From: Nocardioides aquaticus
GTDB lineage: Bacteria; Actinomycetota; Actinomycetes; Propionibacteriales; Nocardioidaceae
Assembly (NCBI RefSeq): GCF_018459925.1
Contig: NZ_CP075371.1
Coordinates: 744,001-808,000, forward strand
Length of the DNA stretch: 64,000 bases
Direction: 5' to 3'
Shown: positions 34,084-43,305 of the stretch, in pieces
Position numbering within the stretch: the stretch's first letter is position 1
Layout: every line of letters starts with the position of its first letter
Made by a program: the position numbers and the translations under genes
The notes under the pieces: model-generated
What the model was told of the DNA's origin: nothing
Seen by the model: only the letters and a program-made list of their open reading frames with translations
Database searches by the model: none

Positions 34084-35469
34084 GTGAGCTCCACCCCGGC
34101 ACCTCCCACCCGTACGTCGGGGTCGCGGGGCCGTCAACGCTCGAGCCTGCTCGGCGCGCTGGGGTGGTTCGCCGCGAGCTACGGCTTCGCGGTCGTCGGC
34201 TCCCTGGGAGTCAACGCCATCGCCAGCCGGTGGTTGGGGGTCGACGGCTTCGGCTACTTCATCATCGCCACCACCGTCTCGGTCGGGATCGGCCAGCTCG
34301 CCCTGCTCGGGGTGCACCGGGCGGGCCTGCGGGACGCCGCCACGATGGAGGCCGGCGCGGACCCCGACACCGTGCTCCGCGACCTGCGCTCCGCCGCGCG
34401 CGGGGCGATCATGGTGTCGCTACCGGCGTTCAGCCTGGTCGCGGCCTCGATCCTCTACGTCGTGCTGACCGGGGTGTCGGGCAGCGACCGGGTCCTGCTG
34501 GCAGTCGTGTTCGGCGTCCTGGTCTTTCTGGCGGGACTGCAGAAGCTGTGGGCCAGCTATCTGCGCGGCATGGGCGTGGTCCGGCTCGCTGGCCTGCTGG
34601 AGGGCCGCTCCGGGGGTGCCCTGGTCGTCCTCGCCCAGGCCGTCGCGCTCGCCCTCGCCTGGTGGCTGCTCGAGCCGACCGGCCTGACCGGGGCACTGGT
34701 GGCGGTCAGCATCGGCTACCTCGTGCCCGTCCTGGCCCTCGGTGCCGTCGTGCAACGGCGGTGGCGGCACGTGGACCGGGGCGCCGGAGCGGTGGTCGCG
34801 CTGGGTCGCGCCGTTCGCCGGTCCTGGCGCTTCGCGGTCAACCAGTTCGCCTCCTACCTCGGCGGGATCGTCGAGATCTGGATGGCCGGACTGTTGCTGA
34901 GCGCGCTCGACACCTCCTTGTTCTCCTCCGCGCAGCGGCTGGCCCTGTTGATCGTCGTGCCGTTGATCGCGCTACAGATCGTGTTCGCGCCCATCTGCGC
35001 CCGGTTGCTGCACCAGGGCGAGACCCAGCAGCTCGAGCGCGTGCTGCGCACGGGTGCGACCCTCGCCGCGCTCTGCACGCTGGTGTTCTGGCTGCCGACC
35101 CTGGTGGCGCCGGGCCCGGTGCTGTCGGTGGTCTTCGGCGAGCCCTTCGCGGCGGCCGCGACCGTCCTGGTCGTGCTGTCCCTCGGCAATGCCGTCAACG
35201 TGCTGACCGGGTTGAGCGGTGCGGCGCTGACCATGTCGCACCGCGAGGGCGCGGCCGCGACGGTCCAGGTGGCCACGCTGGTGCTGCGGATCGTGGTCGG
35301 CACCGCTGCGGCTCTGGTCTGGGGACTGATGGGCCTTGCCGTCAGCTCGGCCGCCCTGTCCACCCTGAGCTTCGCCGTCATGTGGTGGCAGGCGCGCCGA
35401 CTCGTCGGCGTCAGCACCCACATCACCCTGCGCCCGGACCTCCGGCTGCTGCGGTCCACCAAGGGCTGA
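34084..35469 (+). CDS. Polysaccharide flippase (Wzx/MATE-like, oligosaccharide exporter)
   Basis: 461 residues with about 12-14 TM segments and the PST/Wzx start GWFAASYGFAVVGSLGVNAIASRWLGVDGFGYF. It should carry lipid-linked repeat units across the membrane for surface polysaccharide assembly. GTG start with GGGGGG nine bases ahead. A TAGGCT -10 box at 34034-34039 marks a promoter. It is the first gene of the polysaccharide region. Confidence 0.9.
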   Translation: MSSTPAPPTRTSGSRGRQRSSLLGALGWFAASYGFAVVGSLGVNAIASRWLGVDGFGYFIIATTVSVGIGQLALLGVHRAGLRDAATMEAGADPDTVLRDLRSAARGAIMVSLPAFSLVAASILYVVLTGVSGSDRVLLAVVFGVLVFLAGLQKLWASYLRGMGVVRLAGLLEGRSGGALVVLAQAVALALAWWLLEPTGLTGALVAVSIGYLVPVLALGAVVQRRWRHVDRGAGAVVALGRAVRRSWRFAVNQFASYLGGIVEIWMAGLLLSALDTSLFSSAQRLALLIVVPLIALQIVFAPICARLLHQGETQQLERVLRTGATLAALCTLVFWLPTLVAPGPVLSVVFGEPFAAAATVLVVLSLGNAVNVLTGLSGAALTMSHREGAAATVQVATLVLRIVVGTAAALVWGLMGLAVSSAALSTLSFAVMWWQARRLVGVSTHITLRPDLRLLRSTKG

Positions 35470-35488
35470 GGCCGGGCACCCCCAACAT

Positions 35489-35538
35489 TGGGTAAAGCCG
35501 CACCTCACAGCGACGAGGGGCGGTCACATGCCTAAGGT
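35489..35538 (+). promoter_or_regulatory. Promoter with variant shared upstream motif (P1)
   Basis: ATTGGGTAAAGCC (35487-35499), then CTCACAG (35504) and a TAAGGT -10 box (35533-35538), 29 bases after the CTCA. The layout matches P2, P3 and P5, though the GAAAGAAC core is diverged. It serves the beta-propeller gene at 35593. Confidence 0.5.
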
Positions 35539-35592
35539 CCTGGGGGCGCCGCCGGACCGGTGGGGCAAGACGGTCATGCAAGGAGAGCTTCG

Positions 35593-36969
35593 ATGGGGAC
35601 GAGCACGACACGGCAGCGTCTGGCGGTCGCCATCGGCGCCGGGTGCCTGGCGCTGACGACGATGACGTCGGTGGCACCGGCACAGGCCGCAGAGCAGCAG
35701 CCCGAGGTCGTGGGCGTGCGCGCGTCGGCCGTCATGCCGCGCCTGGTGGCCACGCAGGACGAGTCCCAGCCACGGGTCAATGCCCTCGCCGAGCTCGGCG
35801 ACACCATGGTCGCCGGCGGCAGCTTCCGAGCGGTCGAGCAGGACGGGCGGACCGCCACCCGCACCAACGTGGTGGCCTTCGACCGCTTCACCGGCGAGCT
35901 GACGCCGACGTTCGCGCCCACCTTCAACGGACAGGTGTGGGCGCTGGCCGCCGATCCCGACACCGGCTCGGTCTATGTCGGAGGCAAGTTCACCACCGTC
36001 AACGGCACCACGCGACCGGCCCTGGCCAAGCTCGACGCCGTCACCGGCGCGCTCGACCCCGCCTTCTCGCCGCGGTTCACCGGCGGCCAGATCAACGACA
36101 TCAGCCTGGTCGAGGTCGCCGGGGTCAAGCACCTCGTCCTGGCCGGGAAGCCCTCGAAGAAGGTGATCTCCCTGAACCCGGCCACCGGCCGCAACGACCG
36201 CTGGATCCAGCTGGACGTCACCGGTCCGCTGCCGGGGTCCAACAACGGGGCGTTCGCCTCGCGCCTGGCGATCGACAACGCGTCGACCCGCATGGTGGTC
36301 ACCGGGAACTTCACCACCGTCGACGGCCAACCCCGCAGCCGGCTCTTCGTCGCCGACCTGTCTGCCGAAGGTGCCACGCTCAACTCCTGGTACTACCCGG
36401 GGTTCCAGAAGTCCTGCACGTCGCGCACCCCGGCCAAGATCGACTACCTCGAGGGCGTCGACTGGTCCCCGGACGGGCAGTCGTTCAACGTCGCAGCGAC
36501 CGGGAACTACCCGCTCAACCGCTCCGACATCTGGTACCAGCGCCTGGGTGACGCGAACCGAGCGAACACCACCGTCTGCGACGCGGTCGGGCGCTTCGAC
36601 CTCGACGACGACGAGCGCCCAGCCTGGATCAACTACACCGGCGGCGACACGGTCTGGTCCGTCATCGACACCGGCGCCGCCGTCTACGCGGCCGGGCACT
36701 TCAAGTTCTTCGACAACCCCGACGGCAGGGACTCCTCGCAGACCGGCGACCTCGTCTCGGGACAGCCGGCAGTGCGTCGCCAGGGCGTCGGCGCGATCAA
36801 CCCCGAGACCGGCCTCGCCCTGCGGTGGAACCCGGCGCTCGCCCAGACCCGACTGGGCGGCCGCGACTTCCTCGCCGACCCGACCGGGCTCTGGCTCGGG
36901 AACGACGCGACCAGGCTCAAGGGAGAGCCGCGCCGCGGCCTGCAGTACGTGCCCTTCCGCGCGCGATGA
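35593..36969 (+). CDS. Secreted beta-propeller protein, paralogue 1
   Basis: 458 residues; ATG with AGGAGAG seven bases ahead. Signal peptide (LAVAIGAGCLALTTMTSVAPAQA) and then repeated blades of the form VWALAADPDTGSVYVGGKFTTVNG and LAKLDAVTGALDPAFSPRF, as in delta-60-type propeller proteins. Four Cys may form disulfides (KSCTSRTP and TVCDAV). It is one of four homologues in 8 kb. No catalytic residues are recognised; binding of polysaccharide or another surface partner is inferred from the context. Confidence 0.85.
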   Translation: MGTSTTRQRLAVAIGAGCLALTTMTSVAPAQAAEQQPEVVGVRASAVMPRLVATQDESQPRVNALAELGDTMVAGGSFRAVEQDGRTATRTNVVAFDRFTGELTPTFAPTFNGQVWALAADPDTGSVYVGGKFTTVNGTTRPALAKLDAVTGALDPAFSPRFTGGQINDISLVEVAGVKHLVLAGKPSKKVISLNPATGRNDRWIQLDVTGPLPGSNNGAFASRLAIDNASTRMVVTGNFTTVDGQPRSRLFVADLSAEGATLNSWYYPGFQKSCTSRTPAKIDYLEGVDWSPDGQSFNVAATGNYPLNRSDIWYQRLGDANRANTTVCDAVGRFDLDDDERPAWINYTGGDTVWSVIDTGAAVYAAGHFKFFDNPDGRDSSQTGDLVSGQPAVRRQGVGAINPETGLALRWNPALAQTRLGGRDFLADPTGLWLGNDATRLKGEPRRGLQYVPFRAR

Positions 36970-37034
36970 CCTGCCGTCGAGCGGCTGCGGGACGTCGCGG
37001 GGGACCCCCGGCCCTTCCGACCGGACCCACTTCT

Positions 37035-37082
37035 GAAAGAACGCCGTCCTCGGTCGCCAGGGCGCGGTGGTCTCCGTACGCT
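37035..37082 (+). promoter_or_regulatory. Promoter with shared motif (P2)
   Basis: GAAAGAAC (37035-37042), CTCGGTCGCCA (37049) and a TACGCT -10 box (37077-37082), 28 bases after the CTCGG. It lies 45 bases before the start codon of propeller paralogue 2. Confidence 0.6.
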
Positions 37083-37127
37083 GGGTGAGCGTGGCCCTGT
37101 CGCCTCGGGGTCCGGGGGGGCACCACC

Positions 37128-39335
37128 ATGACTGTTATTAAGAATGCCTGTCGTCAGGCCACCGTGATCGTCGCCGCGGGGGCGGTGGCGGGAGCCGTCT
37201 GCCTCGGCCTCGCGCCACCGTCCGGCGCCGCGGAGCCCCACCCCGAGGTGGTGACGACCAGCTCGTCGCCGGCGATGCCGCGCCTGGTCGCCAACGGCGC
37301 GGTGGCCCAGCCTCATGTCGACGCGTTCGCCGCCCTGGGCGGGACCATGTTTGCCGGGGGTGCGTTCGACCGGGTCGAGCAGGGTGGACGGGAGACCGCA
37401 CGCACCCACCTGATGGCCTTCGACCGAGAGACCGGTGAGCTGTCCGACCGCTTCACCCCCAGTCTGGCCGGCGGCCAGGTCTGGGCGCTCGCGACGGACC
37501 CCGCCACCGACTCGGTCTACGTCGGAGGCAAGTTCACCACCGTCGACGGCGCGTCCCGGCCCGTGCTGGCCAAGCTCGATGCGAGCACCGGCGAGCTGGA
37601 CACCCGGTTCCGACCGCGTTTCAAGGACGGGCAGGTCAACGACCTCGAGCTGGTCGCGACCGGGGGCGTCACCCACCTCGTCGTCGCCGGCAGCACCGGA
37701 CGCAAGGTGATGTCGTTGAACCCTGCCACCGGCCGGGACGACGGTTGGATCACGACGTCCGTCACCGACCAGCTCCCCGGGTCGTGGGGCACCGTCACTG
37801 CTCACCGGGTGGCGGTCGACCCCAGTCGGACCCATCTCGCGGTCACGGGCAACTTCCGGCAGGTCGACGGCCAGGCGCGCAGCAAGTTCTTCATGCTCGA
37901 CCTGACCCCCACCTCGACGTCGCTGTCGCCGTGGTACTACCCGGGCTTCGCGAAGAGGTGCGCCACGGAGACGCCCCGACGGGTCGCGAACCTGCAGGGG
38001 ATCGACTTCTCCCCGGACGGCACCTCCCTCACGGTCGCTGCCACCGGGCAGATCCCGGAGGAGAAGGACGACATCTGGTATCACCGGCTCGGCGACGCGA
38101 ACCGCCCCGACACCAGCGTCTGCGACGGGATCGGGCGCTTCAGCCTGGCGGACCCGACGAAGCCCGAGTGGATCAACTACACCGGGGGCGACAGTGTCTG
38201 GGAGGTGAGCGACACCGGGGCAGCGGTCTACGTCGCGGGGCACTTCAAGTGGCTCGACAACCCCGACGGTTACGCCAGCATCGGGACCGGCGACCGCACG
38301 TCCGGTGCGCCGGCGACGAGACGGAGCGCCATCGGGGCCATCGATCCGACCACCGGACTCGCGAACTCGTGGAATCCCGCGCTGGGGCGGACGAAGATCG
38401 GTGGCAAGGTCCTCCTGGCCGACGCCGCCGGCCTGTGGGTCGGCAACGACGCGACCACCTTCGCCGGCGCCCCGCGCCGCGGCCTGGCCTCGGTGCCCCT
38501 GCCGGCCCCGCCGGTTCCCGATCAGGTGGTGTGGGCCGTGGGCGAGTCCTGCGAGGCTGGCGACCCGGTGAGCGACGAGCGGTGTGCGCAGGTGGGGCGG
38601 CTGATCGCCGACGACACCGAGACCACCGCCGTGCTCGGGCTGGGCGGCCTGCAGGCGCCCCAGGGCTCCCTGGCCGACTACCAGCAGTACTACGACCCGG
38701 CGATGGGCAACGGTCCTGGGTTGTACGCCCGGACACTCCCGGTTCCCGGCGACGAGGACTACCTCACCGCCGGTGCCGCCGGTTACTTCGACTACTGGGG
38801 TGCGCGCGCCGGCGACCGGACCGGTGGTTACCACGCGACCGACGCCGGGGCCTGGACCCTGGTGGGCGCCAACTCCAACTGCCCCCAGATCGGTGGCTGC
38901 GCCCCGAAGCAGCCCCAGGGCGTCTTCCTCAGGAGTGAGCTGCGGGACGCGGCGTCCACCTGCGAGGTGGTGTTCGCCAGTCGGCCGGCCCTCTCGGACG
39001 GCGTGCTGGGGGACCAGCGATTCGGGCAGGTCCTGTTCAACCAGTCCTACTCCAACGGGGCCGATCTGATCCTGTCGGCCCACGACACTGGTTATCAGCG
39101 CTTCGCCCCGAGGCTGCCCGACGGCAGTACGTCGGCCAGTGGGCTGACGTCGATGGTGGTCGGCTCCGGTGGGCGTGCGTCGACGGAGTGGCGGACGGGA
39201 CCCCAACGCTCCGTCTACCGGCAGAACGAGCAGCTCGGTGCACTTCGCCTCGTGCTCTCCGACGGCAGCTGGAGCTCGGAGTTCGTCAGCGTCTCCGGCG
39301 AGGTTCTGGACACCGCCTCCGGCACCTGCCGCTGA
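37128..39335 (+). CDS. Secreted beta-propeller protein, paralogue 2, fused to a degenerate metallophosphatase domain
   Basis: 735 residues. Signal peptide (VIVAAGAVAGAVCLGLAPPSGA) and a propeller (about 35-460) very similar to paralogue 3 (shared TDQLPGSWGTVTAH, SKFFMLDL, GHFKWLDNPDGYASIGTGD). The extra C-terminal part (about 465-735) matches a calcineurin-type phosphatase in overall sequence (GSLADYQQYYDPAMG, AAGYFDYWGARAGDR, GYQRFAPRLPDGS), but every metal-ligand motif is altered: GD to GE (VWAVGESC), GDxQY to GGLQA, GNHEY to GDEDY, H to S in ASRPALSDG, and GHDH to AHDT. It is probably a non-catalytic binding domain. A G7 run ends seven bases before the ATG. Confidence 0.87.
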   Translation: MTVIKNACRQATVIVAAGAVAGAVCLGLAPPSGAAEPHPEVVTTSSSPAMPRLVANGAVAQPHVDAFAALGGTMFAGGAFDRVEQGGRETARTHLMAFDRETGELSDRFTPSLAGGQVWALATDPATDSVYVGGKFTTVDGASRPVLAKLDASTGELDTRFRPRFKDGQVNDLELVATGGVTHLVVAGSTGRKVMSLNPATGRDDGWITTSVTDQLPGSWGTVTAHRVAVDPSRTHLAVTGNFRQVDGQARSKFFMLDLTPTSTSLSPWYYPGFAKRCATETPRRVANLQGIDFSPDGTSLTVAATGQIPEEKDDIWYHRLGDANRPDTSVCDGIGRFSLADPTKPEWINYTGGDSVWEVSDTGAAVYVAGHFKWLDNPDGYASIGTGDRTSGAPATRRSAIGAIDPTTGLANSWNPALGRTKIGGKVLLADAAGLWVGNDATTFAGAPRRGLASVPLPAPPVPDQVVWAVGESCEAGDPVSDERCAQVGRLIADDTETTAVLGLGGLQAPQGSLADYQQYYDPAMGNGPGLYARTLPVPGDEDYLTAGAAGYFDYWGARAGDRTGGYHATDAGAWTLVGANSNCPQIGGCAPKQPQGVFLRSELRDAASTCEVVFASRPALSDGVLGDQRFGQVLFNQSYSNGADLILSAHDTGYQRFAPRLPDGSTSASGLTSMVVGSGGRASTEWRTGPQRSVYRQNEQLGALRLVLSDGSWSSEFVSVSGEVLDTASGTCR

Positions 39336-39427
39336 CCGGCCCGCCGACGCGGGTCGAGAGCGGGTGAAGAGGAGTGACTCAAGACCCCCGCCAGGGACTT
39401 TCGACCCCTCAGGCAGGCACGTGATCC

Positions 39428-39475
39428 GAAAGAACCCGGCCTCAGGTCGCCAACTCCAGTCCAGTTGCCTACGCT
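39428..39475 (+). promoter_or_regulatory. Promoter with shared motif (P3)
   Basis: GAAAGAAC (39428-39435), CTCAGGTCGCCAA (39441) and a TACGCT -10 box (39470-39475), 29 bases after the CTCAG. Transcription would start near 39482, just upstream of the G43 tract. Confidence 0.65.
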
Positions 39476-39502
39476 CCGGATGGGTCCTGGGGTGTCCGGG
39501 AT

Positions 39503-39547
<45 letters not shown>

Positions 39548-39554
39548 CGACACC

Positions 39555-40937
39555 ATGCATCTCAAGACAGCGCTGCGCAACACGATCACGCTCACGGTGG
39601 TCGGGGCCGCGTGCCTCGCTTCCGCCTCGCCAGCGGGGGCGGCAGAGCCACACGCTGACGTCGTGACCATCCGTGCTTCTGCGGTCATGCCGCGCCTGGT
39701 CGCCACCGACACGTTGCCCAACCCGCACGTCGACGCCCTGGCGGTCCTCGGCGACACGATGTTCGCCGGGGGTGCCTTCGACCGGGTCGAGCAGGGCGGG
39801 GTCGAGGCGCTGCGCACCCACGTGGTGGCGTTCGACCGCGGGACCGGCGAGCTGTCCACGCGGTTCACGCCGCGCCTGGCCGGCGGCCAAGTCTGGGCGC
39901 TGGCTACGGACCCCGCCACGAGCTCGGTCTACATCGGGGGCACGTTCACCAGCGTCGACGGCGTCGTCCGGGGTGCGGTGGCGAAGCTCGACGCGACGAC
40001 CGGCGCACTGGACACCGGTTTCCGGCCCGCCTTCCGCAAGGGGCAGGTCAACGACCTCGAGCTGGTCGAGGTGGGCGGGGTCAAGCACCTGGTCGTCGCC
40101 GGCAACCCAGCACGCAAGGTGACGTCCCTCAACCCGGCGACCGGGAGGGACGACGGGTGGATCACGACCTCCGTGACCGATCAGCTCCCGGGCTCGTGGG
40201 GCACCGTCACCGCCCACCAGATAGCCGTCGACCCCAGTCGGACCCATCTCGCCGTCACGGGCAACTTCCAGCAGGTTGACGGTGAGGCACGCAGCAAGTT
40301 CTTCATGCTCGACCTCGCGCCCACCTCGACCTCGTTGTCGCCCTGGTACTACCCCGGTTTCGCCAAACCGTGCGCCACCCAGGCGCCCCGGCGCATCGCC
40401 AACCTGCAGGGGGTCGACTTCTCCCCGGACGGATCATCCATCACGGTGACCGCCACCGGGCAGATCCCGGCCGAGAAGACCGACATCTGGTACGCCCGCC
40501 TCGGTGACGCGAACCGTCCCGACACCAGTGTCTGCGACGGGATCGGGCGCTTCAGCCTGGCGGACCCGACCAAGCCCCAGTGGATCAACTACACCGGCGG
40601 TGACAGCGTCTGGTCGGTCAGCGACACCGGAGCGGCGGTCTACGCCGGCGGTCACTTCAAGTGGCTTGACAACCCGGACGGCTACGCCAGCATCGGCACC
40701 GGCGACAAGGTCTCCGGCGCGGCGGCCGCCAGGCGCAGTGCCATCGGTGCCATCGACCCGCGCACCGGGCTGGCGGTCTCGTGGAACCCTGGTCTGGGCC
40801 AGACCAAGATCGGTGGCAAGGCGTTCCTGGCCGACTCGGCCGGGCTTTGGATCGGCAACGACGCCGCATCGTTCGGGGGGACACCGCGTCGTGGGCTCCA
40901 GCTCGCGCCGCTCCCGTCTCCGGTCGCCGCCAACTAG
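39555..40937 (+). CDS. Secreted beta-propeller protein, paralogue 3, downstream of a poly-G tract
   Basis: 460 residues from the ATG at 39555, with signal peptide (ITLTVVGAACLASASPAGAA) and propeller blades (VWALATDPATSSVYIGGTFTSVDG, LAPTSTSLSPWYYPGFAKPC). It is closest to paralogue 2 and shares long identical stretches with it, but lacks the metallophosphatase tail. In-frame reading through the G tract would give a poly-Gly N-terminus, so the ATG with its signal peptide is chosen. Expression may vary with the length of the G tract. Confidence 0.86.
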   Translation: MHLKTALRNTITLTVVGAACLASASPAGAAEPHADVVTIRASAVMPRLVATDTLPNPHVDALAVLGDTMFAGGAFDRVEQGGVEALRTHVVAFDRGTGELSTRFTPRLAGGQVWALATDPATSSVYIGGTFTSVDGVVRGAVAKLDATTGALDTGFRPAFRKGQVNDLELVEVGGVKHLVVAGNPARKVTSLNPATGRDDGWITTSVTDQLPGSWGTVTAHQIAVDPSRTHLAVTGNFQQVDGEARSKFFMLDLAPTSTSLSPWYYPGFAKPCATQAPRRIANLQGVDFSPDGSSITVTATGQIPAEKTDIWYARLGDANRPDTSVCDGIGRFSLADPTKPQWINYTGGDSVWSVSDTGAAVYAGGHFKWLDNPDGYASIGTGDKVSGAAAARRSAIGAIDPRTGLAVSWNPGLGQTKIGGKAFLADSAGLWIGNDAASFGGTPRRGLQLAPLPSPVAAN

Positions 40938-41710
40938 CGGTGCCCCGGTCGTCCCGGGAGACCGAGGCGACCGGGAAGCCAGAAGCCGAGGTAGAGGTGG
41001 ATGAGGATCCAGCCCCAGTACGCTTCCGCGGCGCGGTGCAGGTAGTCGATCCCGTGCTCGACCGGGCCGGAGAGGTCCGGCCGCACGGCGTACGCCGCTA
41101 GCAGTGCCACCGCCGCGAGAACGGCCAGGGAGGCGCACCAGGCGAGCCGTCGGGCGGGCCGGTCGGGCTGAACAGGGTCGAGGATGCTGCGGTCCACGAT
41201 GTCGAGGCAGATCGGCGCCAGCACCAGGAAGCCGAAGGCCTCGGACTGCTCGAGCACGATCTCGGTGTCGAAGAACACGAGGACGACGGTCACCACGACG
41301 GCACTCCAGGCGAGCGGCCATCGGACCGGGCGCCGGAGGTTGACGTACAGGGCGGTGAGCCCGCCGGCGACCAGGGGCTCGGTCAGGGTCCGCACACCCG
41401 GCGGAAGCGTGGACTGCCGCAGTGCGATCGCGAGCCCCACGCAGACGACGGCGAACGCGCCGGCCACGAGCCACGAGCGCGAGGTAGGCGGCCGGTGGCG
41501 GCGGGCGACCTGGATGGTGGCTGCGACGATCACGGCGTAGAGGACGGACTCGCCGTAGTTGCCGAGCTGGGCGGCGAGGCCGCCGGGCAGGACGTAGGTG
41601 AGCAGCTTGGCCATGGTGACCACCAGGAGCCCGACGCACACGACGTAGAAGATCGCGCCGCGGGTTCGTGCAGACCACGGTGCCGCGGCGAACGCCGCCG
41701 CCGCCGTCAT
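40934..41710 (-). CDS. Polytopic membrane protein, unknown
   Basis: 258 residues with about seven hydrophobic segments (for example IFYVVCVGLLVVTMAKLLTYVL, VVVTVVLVFFDTEIVL, LAVLAAVALLAAYAV). It ends with IHLYLGFWLPGRLGLPGRPGHR. No family is recognised. It converges with paralogue 3, with the two stop codons overlapping by four bases. Its position within the polysaccharide block suggests a membrane step there, but nothing in the sequence shows which. Confidence 0.75.
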   Translation of the reverse strand: MTAAAAFAAAPWSARTRGAIFYVVCVGLLVVTMAKLLTYVLPGGLAAQLGNYGESVLYAVIVAATIQVARRHRPPTSRSWLVAGAFAVVCVGLAIALRQSTLPPGVRTLTEPLVAGGLTALYVNLRRPVRWPLAWSAVVVTVVLVFFDTEIVLEQSEAFGFLVLAPICLDIVDRSILDPVQPDRPARRLAWCASLAVLAAVALLAAYAVRPDLSGPVEHGIDYLHRAAEAYWGWILIHLYLGFWLPGRLGLPGRPGHR

Positions 41711-41789
41711 CGGGGACTGCCGGAAGAGGTCATCAGCGTGCTCGTCTCAGCCATTGAGGGTCCGGGGACCCGGGGACGGGGAAGGAGAA

Positions 41790-41838
41790 CGGGCCCCACC
41801 GGCAGCGCGTCAGCGTGGTGACGCTCCGGTGGGGCCCG
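41790..41838 (-). terminator. Strong hairpin after propeller paralogue 4
   Basis: CGGGCCCCACCGG (41790-41802) pairs perfectly with CCGGTGGGGCCCG (41826-41838), with a second small stem AGCGT/ACGCT in the loop. It begins 25 bases past the stop of the minus-strand gene ending at 41863. Confidence 0.75.
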
Positions 41839-41862
41839 CTCTCTGTCAGACGTTCAGGACGG

Positions 41863-43152
41863 TCACGGCAGGGCCGCGAACCGGATCCCTCGCGCATAGC
41901 GACCGCCGAAGCGGGTGCCGTCCGTGGCGAACCAGACGCCCTCGCTGGTCGGCAGGATCTGGAAACCGCCGGACTGCTGGGGCATGACCGGGTTCCAGTC
42001 CAGCGCCATGCCGGTGTTCGGGTCCACGGCGCCACCGCCGAGGCGGCTGACGGCACCGGGGCCCGCGAAGTCGACACCGAACGGGTTGTCCAGCCAGCGG
42101 CTGTGACCCTGGACGTAGACGGCGGCACCGGTGACAGCGACCGACTTCAGCGAGTCGCCACCGCTGTAGTTGATCCAGGTCGGGCTGACCGGGTCCAGGT
42201 TGTCGGTCTCGAAGCGGGACACCGAGTCGCAGAGCTGCAGGCCGCGCTGGCCGTTCTGGTACATGAATCCGAAGGCGGCCACGGCGAACCAGGAGCTGCC
42301 CGGCGCGAAGTCCACGTCCTGCAGGTACGCCTGGGCGTTGGCGCGCGGCGAGGTGCAGTTGATCCCGTTGGGCTCGTAGTTCCACGACGAGAGCGTCGAG
42401 CCGGTGGGGGCGAGGTCGAGCATGAACATGCGCGGGCGGGCCTGACCGTCGATCCCGGTGAAGTTCCCGACCGCAGCAAGGTGCTGGCCGTCGTCGCTCA
42501 CGTCGAACTTGAAGACCTGGGCCGCGTCGCTGTTGGGCAGCTTGCCCTCGACCGTGTGCTGGATGTAATCGGTGACGGCGCCGGTGTTCGGGTCCACCGA
42601 CATGAGTCGGCTCCGGATGGTCCCGGCCACGATGAGCTGGCCGTCGACCAGCTCGAGGTCGCTGACCCGCCCACCCTTGAGCCTCGCGTTGAAGGCGGTG
42701 TCGAGCTGGCCCGTGGCGAGGTCGAGCTTGGCGAGGGTGGCGCGTGCGGTGCCGTTCACGTTGCGGAACGTGCCACCGATCCACACCGACGTGCCGTCGG
42801 ACAGCGTTGACCACACGACGCCGTCGACGTTGGGCGCGAAGCCCTCGTTGAGCGCGCCGGTGGCGGCGTCGAAGGCGAAGACGTTGCTCCGCGAGTACTG
42901 CGTGCTCCGGCTGCCGTTCTGCACGGTCTTGAACCGGCCGCCCACGACCATCTGCGAACCGGCCTCGGCGATCGTGTTCGCCACCGCCTTCGGCTCGCCC
43001 GGGGTGTCGGCGACGTGGGGCACCCATCGCTCGGAGGTCGCGTTCACGACCGTGTCCTGGGCGTAGTTCGAGCCGTAGGCGCCGCCGGCGCCCACCGCCA
43101 GCATGCCGCAGGTCGCCGCGGCAGCGAGGCGTACCAGGGTCTTGCACTTCAT
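41863..43152 (-). CDS. Secreted beta-propeller protein, paralogue 4 (divergent)
   Basis: 429 residues; ATG with GGGAGA ahead. Signal peptide (LVRLAAAATCGMLAVGAGGAYG) and blades VVWSTLSDGTSVWIGGTFRNVNG, LAKLDLATGQLDTAFNARL and TWINYSGGDSLKSVAVTGAAVYVQGH that align with paralogues 1-3 throughout, but with lower identity and on the opposite strand. Cys residues of the central loop (INCTSPRA, LQLCDSV) are kept. It lacks the metallophosphatase tail. It is divergent from the lipoprotein gene at 43306. Confidence 0.85.
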   Translation of the reverse strand: MKCKTLVRLAAAATCGMLAVGAGGAYGSNYAQDTVVNATSERWVPHVADTPGEPKAVANTIAEAGSQMVVGGRFKTVQNGSRSTQYSRSNVFAFDAATGALNEGFAPNVDGVVWSTLSDGTSVWIGGTFRNVNGTARATLAKLDLATGQLDTAFNARLKGGRVSDLELVDGQLIVAGTIRSRLMSVDPNTGAVTDYIQHTVEGKLPNSDAAQVFKFDVSDDGQHLAAVGNFTGIDGQARPRMFMLDLAPTGSTLSSWNYEPNGINCTSPRANAQAYLQDVDFAPGSSWFAVAAFGFMYQNGQRGLQLCDSVSRFETDNLDPVSPTWINYSGGDSLKSVAVTGAAVYVQGHSRWLDNPFGVDFAGPGAVSRLGGGAVDPNTGMALDWNPVMPQQSGGFQILPTSEGVWFATDGTRFGGRYARGIRFAALP

Positions 43153-43305
43153 GTCGTTCTCCCATGCAGGTCGAGGCCCGAGCCGGGCAGAGGCCCATCA
43201 GCGGGCACGGTGGAAGACTGCTCCGGGAATGGCGCCGAGAGGCCGCACAGGGCCCGATATCATCGAAATTAGGTACCGGCAAGGACAGGACGAGGGAGAC
43301 GCGGT

